64,000 bases of DNA from NCBI RefSeq assembly GCF_036884655.1, contig NC_088342.1, positions 12,320,501-12,384,500 of the forward strand, in the 5' to 3' direction. The DNA is from Musa acuminata AAA Group. Taxonomy: Eukaryota; Streptophyta; Magnoliopsida; Zingiberales; Musaceae. Positions 1 through 11,582 of this stretch are shown here, piece by piece. A program made the translations under genes and the position numbers. Position 1 is the first letter of the stretch; each line of letters opens with the position of its first letter. The notes below the pieces were generated by a model. That model saw only the letters and a list, made by a program, of their open reading frames with translations. It searched no databases and was not told where the DNA came from.

Positions 1-1065
1 TCAATGTTTTAGAGATATGTAAGCTTAACAATTTAGCAAAATTTTCATCACTTTAGAACATGCAAGCCAGTGAGTTCTTTCTTCTCTTTTGAGAAGTGCA
101 AGCTAGCAATTTTTGCTTCTTTTGCAATGCGTAAGCTAGTAAATTTTATATCATTTTACAACATGTAAGCTAGCAAATTTCACATCATTTTAGAATATGC
201 AAGTGAGCAAGTTTTCTTCTCTTTGAAATGTGTAAGCTAGCAAGTTTTCTCCTTGAAATATATAAGCTAACAATACTTTCTCTCCCTTTGTTATTCTCAT
301 AAAACAAGGGAAGAATACAATATTAAAGTTCATTTCCCTTTACATTAATTTTCAAATCATGACAAAGATAAATAAAAAGGATAAATTTACATCAATATTT
401 TAATCATAAAAAATAAAAGATCAAGTCATGAATACTAAAAGACCATGTATCATTTTTGATAAAATTTTCTTTTGTAAATAAAAGGAATGATAGGAAATGA
501 TCTTGATTTAAAAAGAAAACTCAAGCTATAAAAATCAAGAAATCAATATTATAATCCAAAAAATATATAAGAAGAGTTTATGCATTTTAGAGATTTAACA
601 TTTAAGCTAGAACTTTTGTTTGCCTAAATTTAACATTCAAGCTAATAATTTTCTTACTCCCCTTGGTCATTATAAGAAAGAAGAAGAGAGGAATAATACA
701 ACGATGCAATTCATTTTCTTCTAATATCAATGTACTAAGCATCACATAAGGTATACAACCATAAATATAAAGAATTTATACATAATAAAACTTAAGTCAT
801 AAATTATCAAGGTGTCAAGTGGCATATCATGGTTTCTTAGGACAAGTCTCCTCTTTAGTAAATAGCAAAAAGAATAATAGGAGAATAGAATATAAAAAAT
901 CTTAATTTATTATAAAAATCTTAATTCATAATAAATCTCAATTTATAAATATCAAGTGAAAGTATCAAGATTCGTTTGCATGAATCTCTTCTTTAGTGAA
1001 AAGGAACATAAGAGAATAAAAGATCTTATTCATGTATAAAAAATCTCAAGTTGTCAAGAGCCCGA

Positions 1066-1113
<48 letters not shown>

Positions 1114-1800
1114 CACAAGTTATAATTATTAAAATTCACAAGAAAAATCATGATTAAAAAAATCCTCTTAAATAATACGAGAACACATAATAGAATATCT
1201 TGATTCGTAAAATATTTCAAGTTATAATTCCGAGGAATCAAAATCATGATGTAGGGAAAAACTCATTTAAATTCAAATAATCAAAATTATCAAAATCACT
1301 TTCAAGATTCAAAATGACATAAGTAGATTTATCAATTTCTTATTGAAAAATCGATAAGATAGAGATAGAGAAATTTTCAAAATGCATTCCCTTTTTAGTT
1401 GTTTCAATTTGTATGGTTTATTTCATACAAGCATGCCTTATTTTTTTTATGCCATAATCAACACATGCATCATCGTTTAAAATCGAAAGAGTAAATTTTG
1501 TCATAGAAATCATCAAGATGTAGTACTTCAAATCATCGTACGTAATTAAATCATTAAATCATCAAGGATTTAAACATAAATTATTTTTAATCAAAATCAT
1601 TTGGTTTGTTATAGTAATGCATTTTTCTTTTTTAGTGAATCTAACTCATTGCATTAACGGTAAGGAGTTTAACATACAATTATCACGCTTATTTTTAATT
1701 TTTCAAAATCACTAGAAAGAGAAGCATAAATTTTTTTTTTTGGGTATATTTTTACTAACTAATTTAAAAATAACTCATGAAAAGCATTAAGTAATTTCAT
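1..1800 (-). other. AT-rich non-coding module of SIRE-1 downstream of gag
   Basis: No coding sequence is seen. The stretch is the reverse-complement counterpart of the module at 7700-8340 in SIRE-2: both carry the recurring words 'gcaagctagc/gctagcttgc' and a polypurine-flanked phrase (here 'tactccccttggtcatt', there 'aatgacaaagggggaga'). This identifies it as the region between gag and the 3' LTR of the pol-less SIRE derivative. It holds one AT microsatellite. Confidence 0.7.
1069..1107. repeat. (AT)n microsatellite
   Basis: About 19 uninterrupted AT dinucleotides within the SIRE-1 AT-rich module. Confidence 0.97.
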
Positions 1801-1902
1801 AGTAAAGTAAAGGAGTTTCGGGTAAGTCATTTACCTCATTGTCGAGAGCTACCAAGGCATAGTTCACCACTTTGTCTTTGTTGGTTTTCTCCTCGTCTTT
1901 GG

Positions 1903-3430
1903 TGATGAATCTCGGATTTTGATGATAAAACTAATTGATATTGTTTATGATTTGATCTGCGTTTTGAGTGACTCAGGATGCTTCGATCAGGGAGAGACAA
2001 TTAAAGCAGGAAAAACCATATTGGGCCAGAGTGGAATATGTTAGAAGATTGGACGTCGAGCCGAAGGATCGGTCGACGTATCGGTAGAAGGATTCGGGCC
2101 ATGAGTTTGGGCATCGGGCCAAGAAGAGCAAAAATTGCATTAAGAAAATCGAAGTTGTGGAGGTCAACTAGTCGATTGGGCAATATACAGTAAAAGAGGA
2201 CGATGCGCCGAAGAATCAAACGAAGCATCGATGAACCAATGACATGCCGGACAACATGATTCAAGCTTTGTAATAATTATCTAGATCGAAATAGGTTTTA
2301 AGTGTGCAGGATTAACTATGATAGCAAGGCATAAAGCAAAATGAAGTCCCGGAGTTAAGAACGAGACTTCTTTGGGAGTTCGAGAGTTCGTTGGAAGTCC
2401 GGACATTCATCGGAAGTTCTATCGGAATTGACCGAGAAGTCCAGGATCTTGCTAGAGAAGCTCATCGAAACTCGCCAAGAAGATCATCATGAAGTCTAGG
2501 AGCTTACCGGGAGTCCGCTGGAACATTGCCGAGAGATCATCAAAAGTTCGTCGGAAGCTCGTCGTAAGAAACCTAGACTTATGGACTTGTTTAGCTTAGT
2601 AAATATCTTAAAATTCGTAATTAGCATATAATTGGGTTGGAATTGGGCCAACTCAATTAGGGGCCAATTGAGCCAAGTTTAGTTTGTGTTGGGCCAAGTG
2701 AAAAGGCCCAAATAGTGACCCAACAGGTGGAATCGATATGACACAGTCTCCAAGACTATGTCAGGCAGTGGTACCGCCAGTCTGGGGGTGATACCATCCA
2801 GACTCAATCTCTGAGATTATCTGGTGGTGGTACTGCCAGTCTAGGCAGTGATACCTATAACACCCCACTTAGTCCTACATTGAAAGCGGGCAATGACTAT
2901 AATTGGCTTATATGGGCTTGATGAGTGTACTATGACAACTCTCGCTTAAGTATTTTGGTCCGTGGTTGAAGGACCAAAATGGAGTTATTGGCCGGCTCAT
3001 TAGACTCAGATCATGACATTTGGTATCAGAGCCGACGTAACATTTGGGTAGGGTAAGAGGGCTCGAGTAGGAAAGAGCTACCTGTAAATAGAGTCAGAGA
3101 ACTCATCATGGCATGGAGCCACCACTGAGTTAAACTTCACATACACTATGCTAGGGTTCGATCTGGGTTATGTTGGGCTTTGACGAGGATATTAAGCTAA
3201 TTGAGTGTGAGATAGTCTAACACCCCACTTAGTCCCACATCGGAAGTGAGCAATGACTATGATTGGCTTATATGAGCCTGATGAGTGTATTATGATAACT
3301 CTTGCTTGAGCATTTTGGTCCGTGGTTGATTAAAGGACCAAAGTTAGGGTGTAAAGGTTCTCTTCTAAACTTGTTAAAAGGAAGGAAGATTGTTAATGGA
3401 TTTATTTTAAGCTCTTTAGTTATATTGCAA
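1903..3430 (+). repeat. SIRE-2 5' LTR (interrupted, 3' end deleted)
   Basis: It matches the other SIRE LTRs from the start through the GC-rich palindromic repeats near 2720-2855. A TRIM-like element then interrupts it, and it resumes near 3349. The match stops near 3430 at 'gcaagagtttt', where it joins gag. The short shared word agagtttt suggests a microhomology deletion. Confidence 0.8.
2856..3348 (+). mobile_element. TRIM-like short LTR element
   Basis: Two direct copies of a short terminal repeat both carry 'aacaccccacttagtcc': 2856-3018 (complete) and 3216 to about 3348 (truncated). They flank about 200 bp of non-coding sequence. Directly after the first repeat, at 3021-3032, is tggtatcagagc, the usual complement of initiator-methionine tRNA and thus a primer-binding site. 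The small size, paired repeats and primer site fit a terminal-repeat retrotransposon in miniature. The second repeat lacks its 3' portion, and I could not define a target-site duplication. Confidence 0.7.
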
Positions 3431-4290
3431 GAGTTTTTTTTAATTTCTTTGGATTTAAACTTATGGAATATCATTGAAAACGATTTTAAAAAGTCTTCTA
3501 CTCCAATGAAAGAATGGAATGATTTGGAGAAGAAAACTTTTTCTTTAAATGCTAGAGCTATGAATGCTCTATTTTACCCCTTAGACAAAACTGAATTCAA
3601 TCGAGTTTCTATTTGGGAAACGACTTTCGATATTTGGCACACTCTTGAAATCACACACGAAGACACTAGTAGAGTTAAAGACTCTAAAATAAATAGTTTG
3701 ATGCGTGATTTTGAATTATTTCATATGAAGCCAAGCGAGACTATTGGAGACATATACACCCATTTTAGGATATTGTCAATAGTCTAAAAGCTTTTAGTAA
3801 AAGTTTTTCGAATCTTTAACTTGTGAATAAAGTTTTACAATCACTTTCTAAAAATTAGGATTCTAAAGTAACAACAATATAAGAATCAAAGGACTTAAAC
3901 TATTTTCTGATTGAAGAACTTATTGGGTCTTTGATGACTTATGAAATGACTTATATGGCCCTTGAACTTGAGAACAACCTTCCAAAGAACAGGAAGGATT
4001 TGTCACTTAGAACAAATGAAGACCACTCGAGTGAAAGCTCAAGTGATGATGAACTCAAACTTCTCACTATAAAATTTAAAAGGTTCATTAAACAAGAATT
4101 AAAAAATAAAAATGAACTTAAAAAGAAGTTGCTAAAGAAGAAGAGAGCACCCAAGGTGGCTTGAAACGAACCGAATTCATCCAAAGATGAAGAACAAATT
4201 GATAGAGGCGAGGTGACAAACTACGCCTTAACTACTTTCGATGACGAGGTAACCAAAACTTCTTTGTCTTATTTCGAAATTACTTGATGT
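3430..4290 (+). pseudogene. SIRE-2 gag (truncated, stops)
   Basis: The capsid-type gag of a SIRE-like copia element is readable from a segment near LNLWNIIEND to the acidic/lysine-rich C-terminal segment. The two open stretches are 3302-3787, which starts within LTR-derived sequence and then reads gag, and 3931-4164; stops and a frameshift separate them. Motifs shared with SIRE-1 and SIRE-4 gag include KTFSLNARAMNALF, FDIWHTLE and MTYEMTYMALE. The N-terminus is missing because of the LTR-gag fusion. The zinc knuckle seen in SIRE-4 is absent. Gag would form the cytoplasmic virus-like particle; this copy cannot encode an intact product. Confidence 0.88.
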
Positions 4291-7200
4291 TTTTTTATAA
4301 ATTATTTTTAAATTAGTTAGTAAATATAAAATTTATATCATGCTTCTTTTTCTAGCTAATTTTGAAAATGATAATGATAATTGCATGTTTTATGAAAATA
4401 TAATAAAATATTAGATTTAAATCTAATGATTTATCCTATATATGTTTTTAAGAAAATAAAAAATAATGTGTATCTAAATTGATGATTTTTTTATTTTGAT
4501 TGAAAATGCTTTATGAAATCATGTTTGATGATATCATGCTTAATGAGTTTATAGTTTGAAATTGTGCATGTTATACCTTGAAAACTTGAAACCATATTTT
4601 GATGTCATGCCTAAACTAGTGATGCATAATGATCATGCTTAATAAGTTTATATTTCAAAATTATGCATGATGATTTTTGTGATTCATGGCTTATTGATTT
4701 TTGTCACAATAAAAGTTACTTTTTTAGTTTTAAACAAGATGGATGATTTTCATATGAAAAACTTGAGCATATTTATATGAAATATAAAATGAAATACATA
4801 AAAAGGAAAATGTATGATCATTGGAATTAAAATAATAAATCAAATCTCTTGTTTAAAGAAGTCATATGTTTAATGTGTTGAATCTCAGATTTTGATGATG
4901 AAACCAATCAATATGTGTTTATATTTTAATCTACGTTTTGACTAACGCAGGATGCTTCGATCAGGATAGGACAATTAAAGCAGAAAAATCATGTTGGGCT
5001 GGAGGAACATGTCAGAAGATTGGACGTTGGGCCGGTGGATTAGTCGACGTATCGATAGAAGGCTTCGGGTCATGGATTCGGGCATCGGGCCAAGAAGAGT
5101 AGAGATTGTGCCAAGGATATCGGGGTTATGGAGTCAACTGACTGATTGGGCAATAGGCCGCAAGAGAGGACGATGCGTCGAAGAATAGGACGATGCGTCG
5201 AATAATCGGACGAAGCGTCGAGGGACCAATGACATGCCGGACAACTTGATTAGATGCTTAGGATTAATTGTCTAGATCGAAGTGTGTTTTACATGTGCAA
5301 GATTAACTACGATAGCTTGAAGACATAAAGCAAGTTTACCAGAGTCCGAAGAATCGTCGGAAGTGCTGCCGGAACCAACCGAGAAAGAATCGGGGACTTG
5401 CCAAAGTTTTTGGAAGTTCATCGGAAAGATCGTCGGAGGTTCACGGAGATCACCGAGAAGGTTCGGATACTTGCCAAAGACTTGTTGAACTCGCCACAAG
5501 GCCAGGAGCATGTTGGGAGTCCGCTGGAAGAAATCTGAGGGTGTATCGGAAGTCTGCCGGAAGTTCGCCGGAAAGCTCGCTGGAAGTAAAGTCAACATTG
5601 CTGGTTAAAAATTTGCTTAGGGCTATGTCTTAATTTCATAGTTTTCATGTAATTAGGATTATAATTAAGGGTTTATCCTATAACCTGGTTAGGGGCTAAT
5701 TAGGCCCGAATTTGGACTGGTTTGGGCCAAGTTTGGAGCCCAACTAGTGAGCTGGAACAGTCCAAGCGGTGGCATCGCTGGACTGGGTGGTGGCATCGCC
5801 AGTATACTGCCGGACTAGGCGGTGGCACTGCCTAGCACCCGAGAGGTTCGGTAGTGGCACCGCCAGTACACTGTCGGACTGGGCAGTGGCACCGCCCAAA
5901 ACCCGAGAGTTCTGACGGTGGCACTGCCAGTACACTATCAATGTTAGACACTGACAGGCGGTGGCACCACTAGCACCGAGAACCCAAAAGTAATTCAAAT
6001 TTGGAGCCTAAATTTGAATCCTCTTGGAGTCTATAAAAATCCCTCAATTCTCAGCAGAGACAACACTTTTTGAGAAGTTAGAAATTGAGAAAAAACTTTA
6101 GCAAAGTCTTGTTTTCAATAGCTTAAGTGTTCACCTCCTCTTTCTCTTTGAAAAATTTGTAAGAGTGTAAACCACTTGTAAAAAGGTTGTAAGAGGGGTA
6201 TTTGGTCCTTTCCCTTTAAAGTGATTTGTTAGTGGAAGTTGGGAGCCTCATCGAAGAAGGCTTCGCAAGTGGATGTAGGTTATTTGATCGAACCACTTTA
6301 AATTATGGTGTTCCTTGAATGTGTGTGTTTAACTTTGTAAAACATTTATTTACTTAGCAGCAAACTTTTGGTTTTCATCTTATTTCTTTACTCGAGCTAT
6401 TTTTAATCCACTACACTAATTCACCCTCCCCCCCCCCCTCCCTCTTAGTGCCGCTCCGATCCTAACATAATGTGTCATATTTTTGGTCATGATGATGAAA
6501 TTTATTTATTTTCGATCTTAAATAATGATGCATCTTTTTATTTGGCATAAAAAAGACAAAGACATGCTTGTATGAAACAAACAACTTAAAATGAAACATC
6601 TCTATCTTATTGATTTTTCGATAAAAGATTTATGAATCTATGTATATTATGCTTTTGTGAATCTCTTGGACTATGAAAATGAATTTGAATGAGTTTTATC
6701 GAAATCATAATTTCTTGAGATTTATAACATGAAATCTTTTATGAATCAAGATCTCTTATTTGATCTCTTATGTTTCTCTTTGCCATTTACTAAAGAGAAA
6801 AATAATCCAATTTATGATCTTGATTTCTCGATATTTGATACTTCAAATCTTTCTATGAATTAAGATAATTTTCTCCTTATTTATTTTTGCTATTCACCAA
6901 AAAAATGGGAGGCTTATCTTAACAAACCATGATATACTACTTGGCATCTTGAGAATTTATGACTTAAGTTTTGTTATACATTTCTTCCCTTCTTCGTTCT
7001 TGTTTACAATGACAAAAGGGAGAGAAAATCGCTAGCATCTCAAGAGATTGATAAATCAATTAATGTCAATTTGAATCTCTTATGATTTTGATGATTTGAT
7101 GATTTGAATCTAAATAAGATTTTTCTAATCGAATCATAAACCTTCTCTTGATTTCTTAACTTAAGATTTTCTTTTATGAATCAAGATTTCTTACTCTTTA

Positions 7201-8333
7201 TTTTCATATGATTCTTGCATTTTGTTTAAGAGAAAACTTTCTATATGAAACATGTCATTTGGTATTCACATGATCTTATCTTCCATGATATTATTTTTAT
7301 AATTTCTTATATTCATAAATTATATCTCAACACCAAAATTCTCTTGATATTCTTTATGTAATGATATGAAATTATGCATGAAATACTCATGAATTTATGT
7401 TGATGCATACAAATAAGAAGTTCTAATCATGCATGGTAGGATGTAATATAATTTGACATTTTAATACTATTATGATTTGAATTATTTATGATTTGGAATG
7501 ATGCATGCAATACTATGATTTATTGTTAAAATGATGCATCATGAATGCTTGAGTATCATGTATGATATGCCCATACTGATGATTTATTTTTGGTATCATG
7601 CATGAAGTAAAGATGAAATGTAAGATTTTGAAATTGTGCATATTTTAATTTGAAACTATAATGATGCATAAATATACTGAAATAAGATTGATACTTTACC
7701 TTTCTTATGATTTAAAAATTATTGTAAAGGGAAACATAATTATAAAATTATTTTCTTCCCTTCTTTTTAACAATGACAAAGGGGGAGAAAGAACTAGCTT
7801 GCATGTTCTAAAATGATGTAAAATTTGTTAGGATGTAAAACTTGCTATCTTACTAGCTTGCACATCCCAAGTAGAAGCAAAATTGCTAACTTGCACTTCT
7901 CAATAGAGAAGAAAGAACTTGCTATCTTGAACATCACCAAAAATTGCTAGTTTGCCTATCTTGAGAAGCAAAAGTGTAAACTTTTCAATCTTTGCACATC
8001 TTTAAAATTAATGATGATTTGGTGATTAGGGATGTTGTAAAGTAATAAACAATTTGTTAGCTTGTATGTTATAAAACTTGCATATCTCTAAAACTTGCTA
8101 GTTGCACTTCTCCTTTTTGTTGATGACAAAGGGGGAGAAGTTATGTTAATGATCATGCATGAAATAATGTATTGAAAATTTGATTATGTATGATTTTATG
8201 ATCACATGTTACAAATATTCATGATGAAATATTGCTTTGACTTAAATTCAATTTAAATTCAAGGTTTTATCAATATAGCATATTGATAGGGGGATGTTAA
8301 GGTTAACTCCATCATCAATTGGTTGTCATCATC
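4291..8333 (+). other. AT-rich module of SIRE-2, no genes, split by solo LTR SIRE-3
   Basis: Between gag and the polypurine tract there is about 2.4 kb of AT-rich sequence (4291-4875 and 6473-8333) without any recognisable coding region. It contains recurring words such as 'gatgatgaaat', 'catgcatgaa' and 'gacaaagggggagaa'. The last 80 bases resemble the same region just before the SIRE-4 3' LTR, including 'gttaaggttaactcc'. pol is missing and nothing suggests an envelope-like gene. Confidence 0.7.
4876..6467 (+). mobile_element. SIRE-3: solo LTR
   Basis: A single SIRE LTR of 1592 bp from TGTTGAATCTC to CCTAACA, flanked by a perfect 5-bp duplication taatg (4871-4875, 6468-6472). No internal region is attached, so it is a solo LTR left by recombination between the two LTRs of a full insertion. 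It carries the palindromic GGTGGCACCGCC-type repeats at about 5760-5970, a TATA-like tctataaaaat near 6030 and a C-tract at 6427-6438. Confidence 0.93.
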
Positions 8334-8347
8334 AAAAAGAGGGAGAT

Positions 8348-9356
8348 TGTTGAATCTCAGATTTTGATGATGAAACCAATTGATATTTTTATGATTTGAT
8401 CTGCGTTTTGAGTGACGTAGGAAGCTTTGATCAGGGAGAGACAATTAAAGCAAGAAGAACCATGTTGGGCCGGAGTGGAACGTGTCAGAAGATTGGATGT
8501 CGAGCCGGAGGATCGGTCGACATATCGACAGAAGGCTTCGGGCCATGAGTTTGGGTATTGGGCCAAGAAGAGTGAAAACTATGCTAAGAAAATCGGAGTT
8601 GTGAAGGTCAACTGGCCGATTGGGTAATATGCCGCAAGAGAGAATGATGCGTCGAAGAATTGGACGAAGTGTCGATGAACCAGTTTAGGTGGTGGTACCA
8701 TCCAGACTTAGTCTCCGAGATTGTCAGGCAATGGTACCGTCAGTATGGGTGGTGGTACCGCCCAGTGTCAAGCTACAAGCGATGGTACCCCAACTACATG
8801 TTTTGAAGCCATTTGGGGTCTATAAATACCCAGCTATTTCTGCATAGAGTAGTAAGAAAAGTAAATAAAAACTCTACGTTTCTAGAGTTGAAAATCGTTG
8901 TAAAGTATAGAGTCTCTCCTCCTAAAGTTTAGAGACTATTCTAAGGGAGAGTGTGAGGGAAGCTTTGTAAAAAGGGAGTGTCAAGGTTCTCTCCTGAACC
9001 TGTTAAAAGGAGAATTGAGTTGTAAGGGTAGTTGATCTTCGCCCATTGAAGGAAGATCTTTATTGGATGTCGATGGCCTCGACGGAAGGGGAATCGGCGG
9101 AGTGGATGTAGGTCATGATGATTGAACCACTATAAAACTTGGTTTGCATTTACTTTAAGCTCTTTACTTACATTGCAAACTGCCTTACTTGCTTTACCTT
9201 CTCAATACACTCTTTCATATTCTTTCAAGTTAAATTTATCTTTACGAAATGATTTTCGTCAGAATCAATTTTTCATCATACGAATAAATATCAAAACCGG
9301 TGATTTTTCTGCTGCACTAATCCCCCCCCCCTCTTAGTGTCGACTTATTCCTAACA
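8348..9356 (+). repeat. SIRE-2 3' LTR
   Basis: A 1009-bp LTR beginning TGTTGAATCTC and ending TTCCTAACA, preceded by polypurine tract aaaaagagggagat (8334-8347). It carries GGTGGTACCGCC-type repeats at about 8685-8775, a TATA box and a C-tract at 9322-9331. It is shorter than the other SIRE LTRs because part of the middle is missing. Confidence 0.9.
8821..8828 (+). promoter_or_regulatory. TATA box of SIRE-2 3' LTR
   Basis: TATAAATA within 'ggggtctataaatacccagc'. The position is conserved relative to the other SIRE LTRs, downstream of the palindromic GC-rich repeats, so it probably marks the U3/R boundary region. Inferred from sequence only. Confidence 0.6.
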
Positions 9357-9361
9357 TTTGG

Positions 9362-10208
9362 AGGTACTCGATTTATCCCAAGTCACCTTGAGTGCCTTTT
9401 TCTTCTTTGGCAACTTCTTCTTTTTTAGTTCATTTTTATTTTTTTATTCTTGTTTTATGAACTTTTTAAACTTTGTTGTTAGGAGATCAAGTTCATCATC
9501 ACTTGAGCTTTCACTCTAGTGGTCTTCTTTTGTTCTAAGTGCAAAATCCTTCCTGTTCTTAGGAAGGTTGTTCTTAAGTTTATTATATGCCACATAAGTC
9601 ATTTCATAGGTCATCAAAGACCCAATTAGTTCTTCAAGTGTAAACTTATTGAAGTCTTTTGCCTCTTGTATTGCAATTACTTTTGAATCCCAATTTTGAG
9701 AAAGAGATCGTAAAACTTTATTAACAAGTTCAAGATTCGAAAAATATTTGCCAGGAGCTTTTAAACTATTGACGACATCCTTAAAACGAGTATACATATC
9801 AACAATAGTTTCGCTTGGCTTGATATGAAATAATTCAAAATCATGCATCAAAAAATTAACTTTAGAATATTTAACTCTATTTGTGCCTTCATGTGTGATT
9901 TTAAGTGTGTGTTAAATCTCATATGTAATTTCATAAATAGAAACCCGATTAAATTCATTTTTATCTAGAGCATAAAATAAAGCGTTCATCACTTTATCAT
10001 TCAAAGATTTTTTTTTTTCTCAAAGTCATTCCATTCATTCATAGGTTTAGAGAGGGTTTGAAAACCAACTTCAATGATATTCCATAAATCAAAGTTCAAA
10101 GAAAGCAAGAAAACTCTCATTCTAGTTTTCCAATAAGTGTAGTCCATTCCATTAAACATAGGTGGACGAGTGATAGAAATACCCTTTTGAAATCCGATAA
10201 AAGCCATT
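9362..10208 (-). pseudogene. SIRE-1 gag (broken, split by SIRE-2)
   Basis: The gag begins at 10208 with MAFIGFQKGISITRPPMFNG and runs leftward. Stretches 10001-10207 and 9516-9851 are open, but a frameshift near a run of T (10010-10018) and stops separate them. Recognisable segments are YTYWKTRMRVFLLS, MHDFELFHIKPSETI and LEELIGSLMTYEMTY. The coding continues on the other side of SIRE-2 at about 1800-1902 and then ends in the AT-rich module. Gag is the structural protein of copia particles. This copy is non-functional. Confidence 0.88.
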
Positions 10209-10243
10209 TCTCTTGGATGTTAAACCAAATGAGAAAAACGTGG

Positions 10244-10255
10244 CTTTGATACCAA
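10244..10255 (-). other. Primer-binding site of SIRE-1
   Basis: Reverse complement reads tggtatcaaagc, one base different from the initiator-methionine tRNA complement tggtatcagagc. It lies two bases inside the 5' LTR end at 10258. Confidence 0.8.
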
Positions 10256-10257
10256 CT

Positions 10258-11577
10258 GTTAGGATCGAGTTGGCACTAGGGGGGAGGGAGGGGGGGAATT
10301 AGTGCTGCCGATAAAATCACGTCGATTCAAAATCTCATTTGATAAAATTAATATCGGAAATCGTTTGACTTGAAAGCGCATTCGTAAGTGTAGTGAAAGT
10401 AGTAAGGAAGTAAATCAGTTTGCAATATGAGAATGACAATGAAAATCAAAACATAAATGCAAACCAAGTTTATAGTGGTTCGATAGTCATGACCTATGTC
10501 CACTTCCGATTCCTCTTCCGTCGAGGCCACCGACATCTACTAATGGTCTTCCTTCAAAGGGGAGGACCAACTACCCTTACAACTCTATTCTCCTTTTGAT
10601 AGACTCAAGAGAGAATATTTACAACCCCACTCACTTATCTCTTAAATAGAAATCAATACTTAAACTAGATGAGGAGAACTCTCATAAGATTATAATAGAG
10701 TTTTTCTTTGTTTTTGTTCTCAGTTTCTTGTGTATGCTGAACAGGGATGAGAGGGGTATTTATAGGCCCCAAATGGATTCAAACTTAGAGCCAAAACTAG
10801 TCTCATCTCGAGTTTTCGGGGTTCTAGGGATACCACCGCCTATGCTGGGCGGTACTATTACCTACAACACTAACACTAGGCAGTACCACCGCCTGACACA
10901 GTTTGAGAGACTGTATCTGATTGGTACCACCACCCAAACTTGTGGTACGATTGCTTGACACTGGGCGGTACCATCGCCTAGTCTAGCAGTACTACCGCCT
11001 AACACAGTCTTGGAGACTGTGTCTTAGAGACTAAGCTTCTGGTAGTGCCACCGCCAGACTTAACTTTTGGGTCATTGAATGAGCCTTTCTCTTAGCCCAA
11101 AATAGCCCCAACATAGGTCCAATTGGCCCATAATTGAGTTGGCTTAATTATATTCTAAACCAACCCAATTACAACTAAAACTACTTCGATCTAGATAATT
11201 ATTACAAAGCATTAATCACATATTGTCCGGCATATCATTGGTTCATCGGTGCTTTGTCCAATTCTTCGGCATATCATTCTCTTTTACGGCCTTTTGTCCA
11301 ATCGACATGTTGACCTATGTAACTCCGATCTCCTTGGCATAATATCCGCTCTTTTAGGCTCGATGCCCGAACTCATGGTATGAAGCCTTCTACCGACATG
11401 TCGACCAATCCTCCAACTCGACATCCAATCTTCTGACATGTTCCACTCCGGCCCAACATTGATTCTTCCTACTTTAATCATCTCTTCATAATCGAAGCTT
11501 GTCCTGCGTCACTCAAAACGCATATTAAATTATAAACGCTATCAATTAGTTTCATTATCAAAATATGAGATTCAATA
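10258..11577 (-). repeat. SIRE-1 5' LTR
   Basis: On the minus strand it starts near TATTGAATCTC at 11577 and ends CCTAACA at 10258 (1320 bp). It shows the G-run (10280-10299, complement of the C-tract), a TATA-type 'ggtatttatagg' near 10756 and GGCGGTACCACCGCC-like repeats at about 10840-11010. Confidence 0.9.
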
Positions 11578-11582
11578 ATTGA

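Larger units (their letters stand above)
1903..9356 (+). mobile_element. SIRE-2: pol-less SIRE-type copia element inserted in SIRE-1 gag
   Basis: The element starts TGATGAATCTC and ends CCTAACA, and is flanked by a perfect 5-bp duplication tttgg (1898-1902 and 9357-9361). On either side of it the SIRE-1 gag reading frame (minus) matches up: ALKVTWDKSSTS on the right, and a peptide containing NYALVALDNEV on the left. Internal order is 5' LTR (with a nested TRIM-like element), a truncated gag, an AT-rich module (with the nested solo LTR SIRE-3), a polypurine tract at 8334-8347 and the 3' LTR. No pol is present. The 5' LTR is fused to gag by a deletion that removed the LTR end, the primer-binding site and the gag start, so this copy is dead. 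Confidence 0.88.
1..11577 (-). mobile_element. SIRE-1: Ty1-copia SIRE-type element, pol-less, left end outside window
   Basis: This minus-strand element reads from its 5' LTR (10258-11577) leftward through the primer-binding site and gag (10208 to 9362) and, after the nested SIRE-2, through the end of gag (1902 to about 1800) into a long AT-rich non-coding module that runs off the window at position 1. No protease, integrase, reverse transcriptase or RNase H homology is visible between gag and the AT-rich module. On its right the LTR is followed by attga (11578-11582), which is TORK-1 LTR sequence, so SIRE-1 inserted into TORK-1. The second copy of that duplication and the 3' LTR lie outside the window, so solo status or length cannot be judged. 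Assignment to SIRE type rests on gag similarity to the nearly full-length SIRE-4 in this window. Confidence 0.8.

Noticed and set aside
5272..5998. Minus-strand frames of 108 and 84 codons
   Set aside because: They lie inside the solo LTR SIRE-3 and come from its 'gccggaag' and palindromic repeats; the same frames are broken in other SIRE LTRs.
9122..9337. 71-codon frame with a hydrophobic start
   Set aside because: It lies in the SIRE-2 3' LTR just before the C-tract; the same LTR region is broken in other copies.
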